DNA of 64,000 bases from Amoebophrya sp. A120 (lineage: Eukaryota; Sar; Dinophyceae; Syndiniales; Amoebophryaceae). Below the pieces are notes generated by a model. That model saw nothing but the letters and a program-made list of their open reading frames with translations, was not told the origin of the DNA and did not search any database. Position numbers and translations under genes: made by a program. Location of the stretch: assembly GCA_905178155.1 (NCBI GenBank), contig CAJINV010000003.1, positions 11,883,105 through 11,947,104 on the forward strand, read 5' to 3'. Shown piece by piece: positions 45,719-57,516 of this stretch; the first letter of the stretch is position 1, and the number at the start of each line of letters is the position of its first letter.

Positions 45719-48043
45719 GTAAACCAATGATCGGGTCTTCGCACGGATGCTGAAATGCTCTGAGGGCGATATTCGACCGGATGAATCAGAATCAGATATA
45801 CAACTTGCAAAAGAAGTACGTAGTTCCGGAAGATATAATGATCAGTTGATGTGTTGTATCTACACGAACGAAAATACCACAGGTGCGAGCGTGAAGCACA
45901 TCCGGGCGCTTGACATAGCACCGGCAGAGCAGGCGGCCGGGTGAAATTCAAAGATGCACCATTTCACTTATGCTATTGATTCTCCTGCTCGGTCAATTTT
46001 TTGTGTATTTCTTCGGACGACTGTGGTTACGAGTTTGTACGACACGACAAGAGCCTGAGCCATGATCTCAACCCTCTTGCAGCCTACATCACCTGCATTC
46101 CACTTTGATGCACGATCTCATACTACTGTGTACTGTACGCATATTTAGGGTTTAGAGTAGAACATAAAAGTGAAGCTTTTACGCTCTCATGTTTCTGCGG
46201 TTTAGGGTTATATATTCCATGACTTTTTTTTAGTGGATACCATTACCATTCAGACGACCGCGAAGAAGTTCTATGGTTTGCAGCCGGACTTCGAAGACGA
46301 AGCCCTCCAACACAGAAATTATGAAAAAATCTATGCGCTATTGCTTTCTGTCCGGTATTCTACAACAAGAATGAGCAGGGCGCTAGGACTACTAGGACGG
46401 GGGTACATTAGTATACGAGTCTTCGCTACTATATTTCATGATTATCCACCAAGCTGCCGTGCGGTAGCGTATCGATACTACTGCTTTTTTCTCTCTTCGC
46501 TACTTTTTTCGTTTGGGTTTATGTTGGCCTATTGAAATCGATCCGATCCATCACAAATCTTTCTTCTGGGAAAAGGCAGGCATTATGTTTTCTGCTACGC
46601 ATAATATGAATTTGCACTGCAAAAATGCATTTCTTCAAGGAAAGAAACCATGAATTTCAAAAGTTTCTCAGGCCACAGCGTTGTCGAGCCGCAGGCGCAG
46701 GCTTCTGTGAGTTTCCATTCTTTTTATGAGCGGTTACAATTGCAGGCTTCTTTTGCTCTATTTTTGCCGGCTGCATTAGCACTAGCAATTTCTATTTCTA
46801 TTGAAGAGCTCGGTAGCTCAGAGATGTGTAGAAAGAGGCACCACCAATAGCACTAGGGCCCATCCAAGCGCGTCCTCGGAGTTTCGCGTTTCTCGGGTGT
46901 ATGAATGATTTTTATCGGAACAAGGACGGCAAGAATCGACCCTCAAATGATAAATTTGATGCTGGTGCAGTATTGATTCTATTTCCCTCCTGGTAGCAAG
47001 TGAAAGCAAGCAGTATCTTGCAGGTTGAACGGCTTATCCATATTCCTCGATTCGTAGAATGATTACAGCGCAAACTGTACAGGTGGTGGAAGACGGAATT
47101 ACTACAAAAATTCACATTCGGTATGTGGAAAGACAACGACCCTCGCAGGCGTGAGTAAGCGCTTCGTCGGGATTGTAGACCACAGGCAGAAGACAAGAGC
47201 TGCAGGTACGTATGGCACGGAGGGGATGGATCTGATAGCAAGACCACACAGAATGGAGTCAATTACAATCTTTTTCGAGTGACAACTCGTCCCATATTAG
47301 ATCTGTGAGATGAAAACAATTCGAGTACTAGATCAAGATGCTCATGACTATTGGTGGGGATCTTTGTGTTGCGATTAAACGTGAAAAGGACCGCGTTCTT
47401 GTTACGTGAGGACAAAGATCATAAGATTATAGAAGAGAGCTACCGTCCTAGATCTGACACGTCCGAGCTGTGGCATTTGTGTTTTGAATGAAGAGCACTT
47501 CGATCCCACCACTCTGCAGCTGCACTGCTACAGAGTCGGATCCAGGGGAGCAGTAGCACGGTTGTAAACGCTTTCGCGCATTATAATAGAAGTAATTTGA
47601 TGTCAACAACATGGCAATAGATTGGCATCGCCTATGGTAAGAAGTATAGGGCGTCTCTCAACTGGCGCTATGACGTATGTATTGCATTTGCAGCCTCTAC
47701 CAGTTCAAAGTATTCCCTTCAAAGCCGTTTTGTCACAGGTTCTCGCAAGCAGATCCTCCGTCTATTGGCAGTATCCGTCTATGGCTTTCGATATGAAACA
47801 TCTTTTTCTACTTTTTTCAATTTAAATAATTTCTCGTCCTGATTGATCGACTTGTATCACACAGTACTACGCGTTTTAGTACTCGCTTTCTGCATCTTGC
47901 GTGATACTTCTAGAAATACCTTTACTCTCCATTTATCGAAAACTAAAATCCCAAAGGGAAGTTTGAAAATAAGCACTTCACGGCTAAACCAACTCGACAT
48001 TTCTACCGCGTGCTTGCATTTCTACGAGAGACGCATCTTCAAA
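45719..48043. other. Intergenic or unresolved small exons
   Basis: Mostly AT-rich. Two short stretches look coding: 45747-45815 (begins MLKCSEGDIRPDESES, then a GTACGT donor-like site) and 46232-46340 (after a TTTTTTTAG acceptor-like site, reading TTAKKFYGLQPDFEDEALQH). They could be exons of a small gene, but I could not join them in frame. ATGGCAATAGATTGGCAT at 47610 with GTAAGA after it may be another first exon. Confidence 0.3.
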
Positions 48044-51000
48044 ATGGTTCATCATCTCTTCGCTCTTTTCGGCGCCTCCTTGGGCCTCGGCTTCTGGAGC
48101 TGGTGCAGCCTGATTTTGTTCTCAACCTTTCCCGTGCATGCGGTCCAATTAAAGAAAGCCACGAACGCCAGCGGCCCGGCGACGGCAGCCTCGGACAGTA
48201 CTCATCTCGATTGCGAAGCTTTTTTTTCGAGTCCCGACGTCACGGAACGTTCAAAATTGTTCTACCTACGCGACAAGGTATTGGCGCACGATGATTTTGA
48301 CCAGATCCAGACGTGCCTCGAGCGCTACAAGGACGACGTCGACGGCGGCGAATTTAAAGTCTGGTGGCCGGACTATGTATCCAGAAGATCATGATAAACT
48401 GTGTATAGTGTCAGTCTGGGATGTTGCACATGAATATCAGCCGACAAAAATGCATAGGCACGACACTTTTCATGCCGGTGGATATGCTCTGTAGGAGCCT
48501 CTCTCTTCTTGCGCGTTTTCGTGGCGTACTTTGCATGACAAGTTTTTTTGTATCATGCGAGGCAGACCATAGTTTCTGACGTTGCTCATCCAGCACAGAA
48601 GTTGCACTAACGCACATTCTTTTATTTTCGCGGATAAAAGTTCGCCACCCTGGATGATCTTTACTATCAGGCGACGGCGATTGTGCAGGTCCTCGTAAAG
48701 CTGCACGCCGAGGAGCCTGGTTGCTGCAACATGCCGCGAAGCGCAGGAACTGGAAGTAGCGGCGGCACAGGAGAATTACAAACGGAGGTGATGGGCCCTC
48801 TTCAACTACAACAAGCCCGGTCGGTACAAAAACAGCGGTGCGAACTGAAGGAGAGAATTTTGGAACGGATCCGCACGATGGAGCGAGGTGGCATATGATC
48901 CAGAAAAAAAACTGGGGTCTAGTCTAGGTTTATGTAGTCAACATCTTCCACAGCAGTTGCACTAGGAGGACTATCACGTATGGCTTGGCATGCCAGACGA
49001 CCTACCGCGAGAGCCTCTCTTCACACTTTAGCCTCCCTGCGAGTCGAGTTTTTTCTGTAATACTATGCGAGACAAACAACAAGGGATCCAAAAAAGCAAC
49101 ACCATAGCTAGTTTTTTTTTCTGGATACGATCTAAACAACGATAAATTTGTCGCGGTGGCGCGCAGGACCGCTCCTACAGAGATAAACGTCATTGTCTGG
49201 AAAGCGCTACGCATTGCAAGAACATCGCTCGATTCGCTGGGTTTAGGCAACTACTATTCATTTTTGAAGCAAGATTTGCAATGCTTAAACGGTAGTAGCA
49301 TCAACGTCATGTGCACCTTGCCGACGATGGTGGTTCATTTTTTGTGATAGTGCTGCCGCGCATGTTTGTCGTGGAAAATAAAGACGATTTTTGCTTTGCA
49401 TGCGCTCCATTGCTTTTCATGCGCACGATAACGCAGAATACAGGAGAGTTATTGGTCATTCTCATACTTCGTTATCGTTGGGAATCACTGCAGAATTGCA
49501 TTCACATGAAGACACACAAGCGTTACAGCTGCATTCCAGATCCAGACAAATCATCGATGTTTTTTGCACAAAACTTTGATAAATGCTGAGTGATTTGCTG
49601 GCGATGCCGGGAGGTTACAGCGTCGATATCGGCACTACCGCCACAATTTTTTCCCGCGGCACCGATTTTGAGCCGCAGAACTGTGTGTTTCGGAGTGCCA
49701 CCGCCCGGCATCCGCCGCTGTGGCTAGAAGTCTGCGTGGCTAGGTTTGTGGCTGCCCCAGTCGCGGCTAGGGCTTTCGCCCTGCACACCGCGCAGCAGGC
49801 CGCCGCGGTGGCGCTGCTAAAGATGATGGGAGAAAACCGTAACGGCCTGAGATATGAGCAACTCGATGCGATCTTCGGCAGTCGTAATCACGAACTGGTG
49901 CTGTTCGCATTGGAGCGTTGGTCGTTGACGATTGATCGCTACCAAGTGTCACGGATTCTGTCCGATACGGGACGAGGGCAGAATTCCCATGCGCTCGAAG
50001 CCGCCCTTTTCAGTCCGACCGGTGGCCACACTGTCGTGGATACGACTCGGATACCGAGGAACAGCATATTGCAGCGGAATACCTGGGAAGGCCTCATTCC
50101 TACTCCACCAGCTGCAACTTCTCTACTACCTCATGGAAGCAGTTCCGACCGACCGCACCAAATGCGGCTGTCCAGGGAGAAAGACCGCACGCTTCTTCTG
50201 CGCTACCTGACCAAGTTTAATAACGCCGGACATGATGGGAACTCCAGCATGCTCAGTTCGATCAACCCGCTTTCCCCCGAAGATTTTACGCTTTTGTTTT
50301 CTCCCGTTGTAATGTTTGCGGCCGAAGGCAGCGAAACAACGACTGAGCAGCAGGAGAATCTGGTCGAGATTGTCGCGCCGTTCCTCCTGGAATTTTTGGA
50401 GAACTGCCACCAGGCCCTGCCGCTTGATTTTTCACGTAGCGTTTGGGAAACCGTACTTACGAGTGGAGACTACAGTCTCGACGGCCGCCCCCAGGGAATG
50501 CTGGCTTCCGTTTGGAGTCAGGGGCTTTTCTCGATGACGACGTCCACTGATGAAGCAGCAACAGAGGCTGGACGAGCAGCAGGTCTTGATAGTGCGACGA
50601 GCAGCACAAGAACCTCTCAAGCAGACATGATCACTGACAACACAGACGCAGCAGTTCTACCTCCACAGAAAGCGGCCGCGAAAGCAAAGGCCCGCGTGAT
50701 TGCGGCCCTCTTGAAGAAAAAGCGCGAGCAGCTGCATAGCGATACGGCGCGTTTTTTGCTGCCAAGAATATGTTTTGAGGATGATTATGACCACGTGCTG
50801 CAGCAGATACAGAGAACGTCGACCGATGTGCCGAGAATTCAAGAAGAAAAGTTTCTTCGGCGTGCCGTCCTACGCGGTCTGTTAATGCAGCGGGGCCCCT
50901 GGTCGCTGAACACAGAAATTTCCGAACAGATTTGGGCCCTCGCGGGAAGAACGCCTGGAACGGTGCAGAGCGACCTGGCTTTGGCCTTGTTGCAGGTGTT

Positions 51001-52702
51001 TCGGCGAGACAACGTCGGCCTTAACTCGGAGCAGCTGGACATGATCTTTGGCAGCGAGAACGAGAGCCTGATGCTCTACGCGCTGGAAAATTGGCCCCTG
51101 AAAATCAAGCGCTCCCGCTTGCTGCAGATCTCGGACATGCACAGTGACGCTCTCACCCACGCCTTGTTTGGTTCCGCCGGCGGGCGGTCTCGTCACAGTG
51201 TGGTGGATGAAAATTTCGAAACACTTGTGTGCTTCAATAGCTGGGGAGAAAATGACACGCGGATAGGCCGTAGCATTTCCTTTCGTGAGGGGGTTCAAGC
51301 ACGGCACAGAATTTGGCTTGGCAGCGAGAGAGACCGCAGCCGCCTGCTCCGGTACCTGAGGAAATTTGCCGGGCGAGATGCGACGTCGAAGCTCCGATTT
51401 AATCCGCTGTCCCATGGCGATTTGGAACAGATATTTTCCGCCGATTTTTTGTTTCCCCCGGATGCTGTTGAAACAGCTGCGGAGCAGCAGGAACAAACGT
51501 TGCGCAGCGAGCGTCTGGTGGACATCGGTATCGCAGCGCCGTTTCTAGTTCAAGTGCTGGACGCCTACGAGGGAGAGTTTCCACTGCCTCTGTTGATCAG
51601 CATTTGGGAGAAAGCATTCGGGACGACGAGAAACGGCGATCATTACACACTTGATGGCCGCCCGCAGAGTTTCTTGGCTTCATCGTCATCAAATTGGCTG
51701 AGCCAGAGACTAGGAGAAGAGGAGCGTGGCCGCGCTGCCCAGGAGACGGGCGAAGATCCGGCGACCGTCGACCTTCTCCCAGGTGGTCGGGACAGTGCTA
51801 GCCATAGCCGGGAAGTACAACTGGAGCAAGGAGCACTTGCAAAAGCCCAGGCGCGTATCCTAGCAGCGCTCGCGCGCAAGAGGCGGGAGAACCTCGACAG
51901 CGCGACCGCAGCGCGCTTCTTGGAAGATGCGGAGCTCGATTTTGCCCCATTGCAGCAATGGAACGGAGGGGAAGCAGGCGCGACTGCGACACCGACAACT
52001 CTTGCGACTCCGACAAGTGACAGCCAAGGAAGTGCTGCGACCATCTCCGCACTCGGCCATTCTTTCGTTCCGAAAGCCACTCACCCGGAAAAAATCGCCG
52101 TGCTGCGCAGTTTGTGCACGCACCAGGGCGGCTGGTTGTTCACGGACGTGGTTACAAAGACCATCTACACGCACGCGGGAGTGACCCTCGGTACGGTGTT
52201 CAGCGACTTGGCGGTCGCGCGGCTGCGGATGCAGGTCGATCAGAGCATCAGTTATGAGCACATTGACGCAATCCTGCGAACGAAGAACACGGACTTGATC
52301 TATCTTTTGCTAGACAAATGGCCGGTGCGACTGTCCAAGGAAGCCATTGACGGAATTCTGAAATTCGACTGGACATTTTCGGGTTTCAGGTTTCTTTTGC
52401 AAGAAAAGCCGAGTAGCAGCACTCCAGCAGGAGGTGATGTCTCCGAAGTCACCAACGACATGTCGCCGCAAGTGGAACAGCAGCTACAGCTCCGTCCGAA
52501 CCGCGCGGGGGCGGTCCGGGTGATTGCGAAGCTGCTTGACGGGTGGAAACCCAGACTGGGAATTTCAGAAATCGGTTTTCTTTTGAAGAAGTACCCTGAG
52601 TCTGCCGTGTCACAGAATCTAATCGCACGATATCCCGAACACGTCCGAACCCGGGCTCTGGCGGCGGATCCGACGGTAAGTTGGGGTAGTAGCGAATATT
52701 GA
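48044..52702 (+). CDS. Secreted-type protein with long internal repeats, four exons
   Basis: Exons: 48044-48377, 48642-48893, 49133-49183 and 49587-52702; 1,250 residues. It begins with a signal peptide-like helix (LGFWSWCSLILFSTFPVHA). The large last exon holds three diverged repeats about 400 residues apart, marked by LRYEQLDAIFGSRNHELVLF, LNSEQLDMIFGSENESLMLY and ISYEHIDAILRTKNTDLIYL. Two-copy modules between them include TLLLRYLTKFNN/SRLLRYLRKFAG, LDGRPQGMLAS/LDGRPQSFLAS and AKARVIAALLKKKRE/AQARILAALARKRRE. No known family is recognised. Linking the first three exons to the last depends on decayed introners whose duplications no longer match, though phase fits at all three. If wrong, the last exon is its own gene starting at ATG 49583. 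A GTAAGT at 52679 just before the stop could be an unused or real donor. Confidence 0.65.
48378..48641. mobile_element. Introner, family 7, GT-AG compatible
   Basis: 264 bp. Left TATCCAGAAGATCATG, right TTTTCGCGGATA. Flanking 5-mers CTATG/AAAGT do not match. Shifting the cut one base left gives GTATCC...AAAAG, a GT-AG intron of the same length and phase. GCATGACAAG near 48534. Confidence 0.6.
48894..49132. mobile_element. Introner, decayed, family 7
   Basis: 239 bp. Left has ATCCAGAAAAAAAACTGG, right has AGTTTTTTTTTCTGGATA, a clear inverted pair. Flanking 5-mers TGGCA/CGATC do not match. Removal avoids an in-frame TGA and keeps phase. Confidence 0.5.
49184..49586. mobile_element. Introner, decayed family 1, longest
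   Basis: 403 bp. Right end CATTCCAGATCCAGACAAAT to ACTTTGATA is clearly family 1; the left end is weak (CATTGTCTGGAAAG). No matching duplication (AGAGA/AATGC). Removal keeps phase (GAG ATG AGT). Alternatively it lies in the 5' leader of the downstream frame. Confidence 0.42.
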
Positions 52703-53952
52703 GCACGCCGGAAAGGATTTGGACAGGGGTGGCAATGTCAGGGTAGGAAGAAGCTACAGAGCTATCAGTCCTTCTCCTGCGTCATCCTTTGATACTCGGA
52801 GTCGAAACCAGAAAAATTTTTGGCCTTTTGCAAGCGACAAGCACTGGAAAACGGATGCTTGCAGACCGCCGTCGCGTAGTAATCGGGTACTGGTCCATGT
52901 ACAGACTCGCCTTTGCAACTACTTCTGCATATCACAATACTATGAAGGTATACTAAATCAGTTTTGAAAAGAATTGAGCGCAAAGAAGACGGCGCTGCCT
53001 GAAAGATTGGTTTTGAGGACAAGCACTGACTACGCTTGAGGCACATAATCAGACGATGCCTAGATGATTTTATTCGCAGTTTTGTCGCTCCGATTTACTC
53101 ATGCGCTATTGTACCGGGGATGTCCTCCTGTCTACTAGAAAATGACTGGCCGTGCCTGTGTGGTAATTCTCCGCACACTGTTCACGTAAAAATTCGGAAT
53201 CGCGCGCGCTTCTCTAGATTTACTTGTCTTGGAAGCGTTGGAATCCGTCGCAGTCGCCTGTTAGTCATGTCACCTCTCTCAGTTTTTGTGTGATCGTGTG
53301 GGTTCACGTATGTGAAAACAAATTTGAGCTAGCTGTTTGAGCGTTGAGGGATGAGGGCTTTGGAGCGCGGGAGAGTTTTGTTTGTTTCTTACTCAGGAAT
53401 AGAGTTCTTCTGCTCTCGTAGCTGAAACAGCAAATTCTGAAACAGTGCGCCGCGAGGTAGTATCCGGAAGGACCAGACACAATCTTCGTTGTCAAACGAA
53501 CTCGAAACCTACTCAGGACCCAAATATAGATACTTGATAGTGTAACTACCCTGCGTTTTCTTTCACGTCGCAGCTATGAATATCAGCTACAGCAGTAGTT
53601 TGAGATAGAGCGGCGTGTCTCCGCGCCTTTTCTCGTTTTGATTTCTTCTCAAACACGGCCATCTCATCTGCTCGACGTTTCTTTCGTACCGGCGAAAAAT
53701 GGAGTAGAGAAAGTAAGATTCGCACTCCAGCACGATGGGGGCGTGGTGATCTCCTGCAAGGGCGCGTCTCATTGGAAAAAGCGTGACGACAGCAACAAAA
53801 CCAGGATCCGCAGACAGAGCTTCCATCAGAACTGCAGAAATCACGACCTGGTGTCGCCACGTCGTCTCTAGTACTAAAATCCTAAACCCCCGAAGAACGT
53901 CGCCTGCTAGTTGGAGAACCAGCCACCACCGATAGGCAATTATTACCCGACC
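52703..53952. other. Intergenic, nothing recognised
   Basis: About 1.25 kb of mixed composition with short ORFs only. Confidence 0.5.
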
Positions 53953-54528
53953 ATGTCCGTGATCCGTGGGCTGGACCGGGTCGGCATCCGCGACCGACAG
54001 GGAGACCAGTCGTTTCCGTCCGACGCCCGGGACCTCGACGCCCTGTTCGACTATTACGACCGGGACCAATCGGGCGCTCTTTCGCTAGACGAGTTTTGCG
54101 ACTTGCTAAACGGTACGCATGGCAAATATATCGGGGTCTCCTAGAATAAACTTGTTAGGTACCATGCGGAGTTGCTGTGCACAATGAAGGGGGGTACTTG
54201 CTGACAGGGTGTCTCCACCTTGATCGGGCCCTCCGCGTCATGCCGTGTGCGCGCAACACACTGCGTTTTGTTTCTATGAGCAGCGAAGCTGTTGTTCGTA
54301 ACACACAGATTTTGAAGGAGTGCCAGATCAGCGATATTACAAATTTGACTTTTCTAGACCCTGAAATATTTTTTGCAAGGCATAAAGGAATGGCGCGGGG
54401 GGAATCAAACGGACACAAAGCCCGTCACGAAGCGGCAAGTGATGGAGTTTATGGAGTGGATCGACGACGACGGAAACAAAGAGATCGACAAACGGGAATT
54501 CAAGGAGTTTTTCACACAAGCGCAGTAA
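53953..54528 (+). CDS. Small two-EF-hand calcium-binding protein, two exons
   Basis: Exons 53953-54113 and 54390-54528 give 99 residues. Loop 1 is DRDQSGALSLDE (residues about 36-47), with Asp/Asp/Ser and closing Glu in the normal EF-hand positions. Loop 2 is DDDGNKEIDKRE near residues 79-90, with the central Ile and closing Glu. The second hand is read correctly only after the introner is removed; the unspliced frame gives an unrelated Arg-rich peptide. The protein is short for calmodulin-like proteins (two hands, not four), and could be a sensor or buffer subunit. The ATG at 53953 precedes the first folded part directly. Confidence 0.8.
54114..54389. mobile_element. Introner, diverged family 1
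   Basis: 276 bp. Left TACGCATGGCAAATATATC with GGGGTCTCC; right GACCCTGAAATATTTTTT to GGCATA. Duplication AACGG/AAGGA, two mismatches. Removal restores the second EF-hand in frame, which is strong support. Confidence 0.72.
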
Positions 54529-55221
54529 GACATGCAATGTATTGCATGATCAGGGAAAGCGCAGCGGTGAACTACAAGAATCTATGATACTGAGATAGAT
54601 GAAGGATAGACGAGATGTTCTAGCCATGTAGAAGACGGAAACATGGTCGCTGAATTACAGCAGTTTTGTTCTGCGTGATTAGCAACCTAAAGCTTTTTGC
54701 CAAGAAAATATCTCTAGTTCTGGAAAAGGAACAAAAACTTGCGTTCCCCCTGATCCTGCAGCGGTTTCATTGAATGAGCGATGGGTTTCCGCCATGATGG
54801 ACGAAGTGCAGGCAGCATACGATTGGAAAGTGTTGGAGGTTCTTTGCAAGTCATAGTGCATTGGCACCCTTGGGTCTAGAAACCAACCGTGTTTTGCATG
54901 ATGCACTGCTCCTACTGCTCCAATGGCAGCAGTGTTTGATGCATGTTCTCATTGTCGTCCGCAGTGCTCATTTGCATTTTGGAATGACATGTCTGCATGA
55001 CAGTGATCAGCTGACGAAAGCGGTCGAAGATCGTTGGTTTGGCACGGACTGCAACTGGCTCAGACCTCTCTCCCTGTGATAAATGCGGGCAGAAGCTGTC
55101 AGCACAGAGGACAACGATGGTATTGATCTGATCTCAATCTGATGCACAGCTGGACCAATTCGATTGTGTTTGCTAGGCAATGCAGAATGAAAGAGAGGTA
55201 TTCCTATAGATGTCAAGATGA
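54529..55221. other. Spacer, possible undetected first exon of the next gene
   Basis: No convincing gene. The next gene lacks a visible start, so its first exon may lie here. ATGATGGACGAAG at 54794 and ATGCGGGCAGAAG at 55083 are two candidates I could not connect. Confidence 0.35.
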
Positions 55222-56300
55222 AAAAATCGAAATCATGATCGAAATGAAAAATCTCCTGACTTCTGGGACCCGGGTGAGATCTACGATGACCGCAAACCAA
55301 ATTCAAAACAGCTCGCGTACTTCGTTCTGATGCTGGTTCTCTGGGCCTTCTTCCTATACCAGCACATGAGCTCCTCAGAGGTACTTACGATCTTTTTCGC
55401 ATGACAAACCTGTATTCGCAATCGAGTTCCCAAATGGCAAATCATGATGATACATTTCTTGGCTGTGGTTCTGCAATTTGGATGGCGGTTTCCGTCCGAT
55501 AGTTGAAGACGACAACCTACTAGAATCTCGTTAATCTGACAAAGTCATTTCTCATGCGGAAGTTTGCGATTACGATTGGTGATCTCATTTGTCATGTCAC
55601 TAACAAGCGAAGACAATGATGAAAACATTCTTGGCTGTGGAGCGGATTTGAAGCTTACAGCCGAAAAATTTGACGAGATAATCTTTCTCACGTTCCTTTC
55701 TGAAATAACACAATTCTGTGGCTGCACTAATGGTAGCAAATTCTGCACTTGCGAGCTAAACGATTGTTCGTCTTCACCACATTTTGGCATTAAACCCGCG
55801 CTACAACTCCTACCGAGGAAATAATCTCTTTTCAGGGTGGCGATTCCGGCGGCATGGGCTTCGCGGGTGTCGGCCTCATTCTCACCTCTATTTTCCTCGG
55901 GTTCGGCGTTTGCGGTCTCCTTATCGTCCCGATTTACCAGATGCACAAGGACGACATCCCCACGTGGACCAAGCCGGACGCGAATGCGGTGATGAAAACC
56001 CTCCAGGGCCGGCGGCACGAACTGAAGCAAAACAAACCCGCAGAGCCGGCCAAGCCGAAGGGACCGAAGCAGCAGATGCGGCAGAGCCTGGGGATCGCGC
56101 CGGGAGATGTCATGCCGATGATGGGCCCCGGGCCGGGCGGAGACGTGATGATCGACATGCGAACGGGGAAACGGGAGATCCCGTCGGCAGAGTTTCTAGC
56201 GGACAAACTTGCGAAGCAACAGGCAGTCATGCCCGAGTACGCAGGGCCGAACACGATCTCGCCGAAGGAGAAGCTGCAGTTCTCGTACTTTTTGATATAG
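55222..56300 (+). CDS. Small two-helix membrane protein, 5' end unresolved
   Basis: Two exons are visible: open frame from 55222 to 55380, and 55836-56300. The 455-bp intron is GT-AG (GTACTT...TTTTCAG), phase 0. Exon 1 carries SPDFWDPGEIYDDRKPNSKQ then a membrane helix (LAYFVLMLVLWAFFLY). Exon 2 begins GGDSGGMGF and has a second helix (GLILTSIFLGFGVCGLLIV). It continues with a hydrophilic tail rich in Met, Pro and Lys. No ATG is available in frame after the stop at 55219, so an upstream exon is missing. No family recognised. The intron carries a GCATGACAAA motif near 55400, like introners. Confidence 0.65.
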
Positions 56301-56427
56301 GTAGTTTCATTCTCACTTTTGGTCTAGAAAGATAGATCACGTTCGGTTTTGTCGAAAGTCGCCGCCTGAAAAACCGCACATGGTCATGATGATCCAAATG
56401 AATATAGCTCGTAGTACTTACGACTTC

Positions 56428-56566
56428 TGCGGCTTGTACTGTCCCCGCACCTGAAAAATCTATGGTGTGCAAGGGAAATAAAAGTTCGCGTAGAGCAACA
56501 CATCCGGTAAAAAGCCCCGTTGTCAGTTCTATGGTACTGCGGCGGTCGTCAATCCTGAGACAATTT
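56428..56566 (+). repeat. 139-bp direct repeat, copy 1
   Basis: Starts GCGGCTTGTACTGTCCCC and ends GAGACAATTT. It matches copy 2 with about a dozen differences and contains GTTGTCAGTTCTATGGTACT unchanged. Confidence 0.9.
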
Positions 56567-56654
56567 ATTTTCTGCTAGTCAAGAGTCCGTTGTAGCATGA
56601 GCAGAAATCCGACGTGCAGATCACGATCTAAGTGAGTAAAGCACGTACGATTTT

Positions 56655-56793
56655 TGCGGCTTGTACTGTCCCCACATCTGAAAAATCTGTGGTGTGCAAG
56701 GGAAATAAAAGTTCGCGCAAAACAAAACATCCGGTAAAAAGCCCCGTTGTCAGTTCTATGGTACTGCGGCGGTCGTCAGTCCTGAGACAATTT
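56655..56793 (+). repeat. 139-bp direct repeat, copy 2
   Basis: Second copy 227 bp downstream of the first, same orientation and length. Confidence 0.9.
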
Positions 56794-57016
56794 CTCGCTG
56801 GACCTACTCTTGAAATCGCTAAATCGGCCATATTCTTATTCGAGAAGCAAGCTAGCTTCTGGACAGCATGCGGCACCTCTTTTTCCTCTGGCACCGCGAT
56901 ACCCTGTTTGTTTCCAGGCACCTTTCTCACAGTGCTTTGGCTGGGGTACTGTCCTAAACTGAATTTCAGCCTGGATTGAGTGTGCTCTCTCTTGCGGGAA
57001 GTGACTCTCCAAGGCC

Positions 57017-57160
57017 GGATGCTCCTCATATTCCTTTCCGTGGTGGGTGTGCATGAAGGAGAGAACTCCGGTTTTCTCCTTCTGCATAGGGTTTCTGTAT
57101 GAAGCCAAACCACCAGGGCAAACCATGGGAAGTACAAGACATCTCTTCTAGCAAACAGTA
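57017..57160 (+). repeat. Diverged dispersed repeat, copy 1
   Basis: Shares CATATTCCTT, then GGCCAAAC/AGCCAAACCACC and CAAACCATGG...CTAGCAA in the same order with 59238-59400. Perhaps an old mobile element. Confidence 0.6.
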
Positions 57161-57516
57161 TACGTTTCACATCTGTAGTTTTTCCTGCAGCACGACAATT
57201 CCGCATGACCAAAACTTCTCATTCTATTGAGCCTCCCCATGATGACAAATTTTGAGAACAAAATATCCGTTTCTCAAACATTCGCAGTAAGTGTCCGACT
57301 TCAAGGCAGTGCTATGCGGTTTTTCTAGAATTCGCAAAGCGCTGCCACATGCAGGACAAACTTCCTTAGATGTCTGATCAGAGGCGAATAATAGGATACG
57401 GGTGTAGTTTTCAACGTAGCGCTACTTCTATGAATGGATGACAATGTTGATGCGTGTCAAAACACAAACTTTTTGACATTCTCAACCCCATCAAACTCAG
57501 GTACCGTCCACAGAAG

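Larger units (their letters stand above)
56301..57516. other. Intergenic with duplicated segments
   Basis: No gene. It contains two copies of a 139-bp repeat and one copy of a diverged repeat shared with 59.2 kb. TCAAACTCAG/GTACCG just before 57517 looks like an acceptor, so a 5' untranslated exon is possible. Confidence 0.5.
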
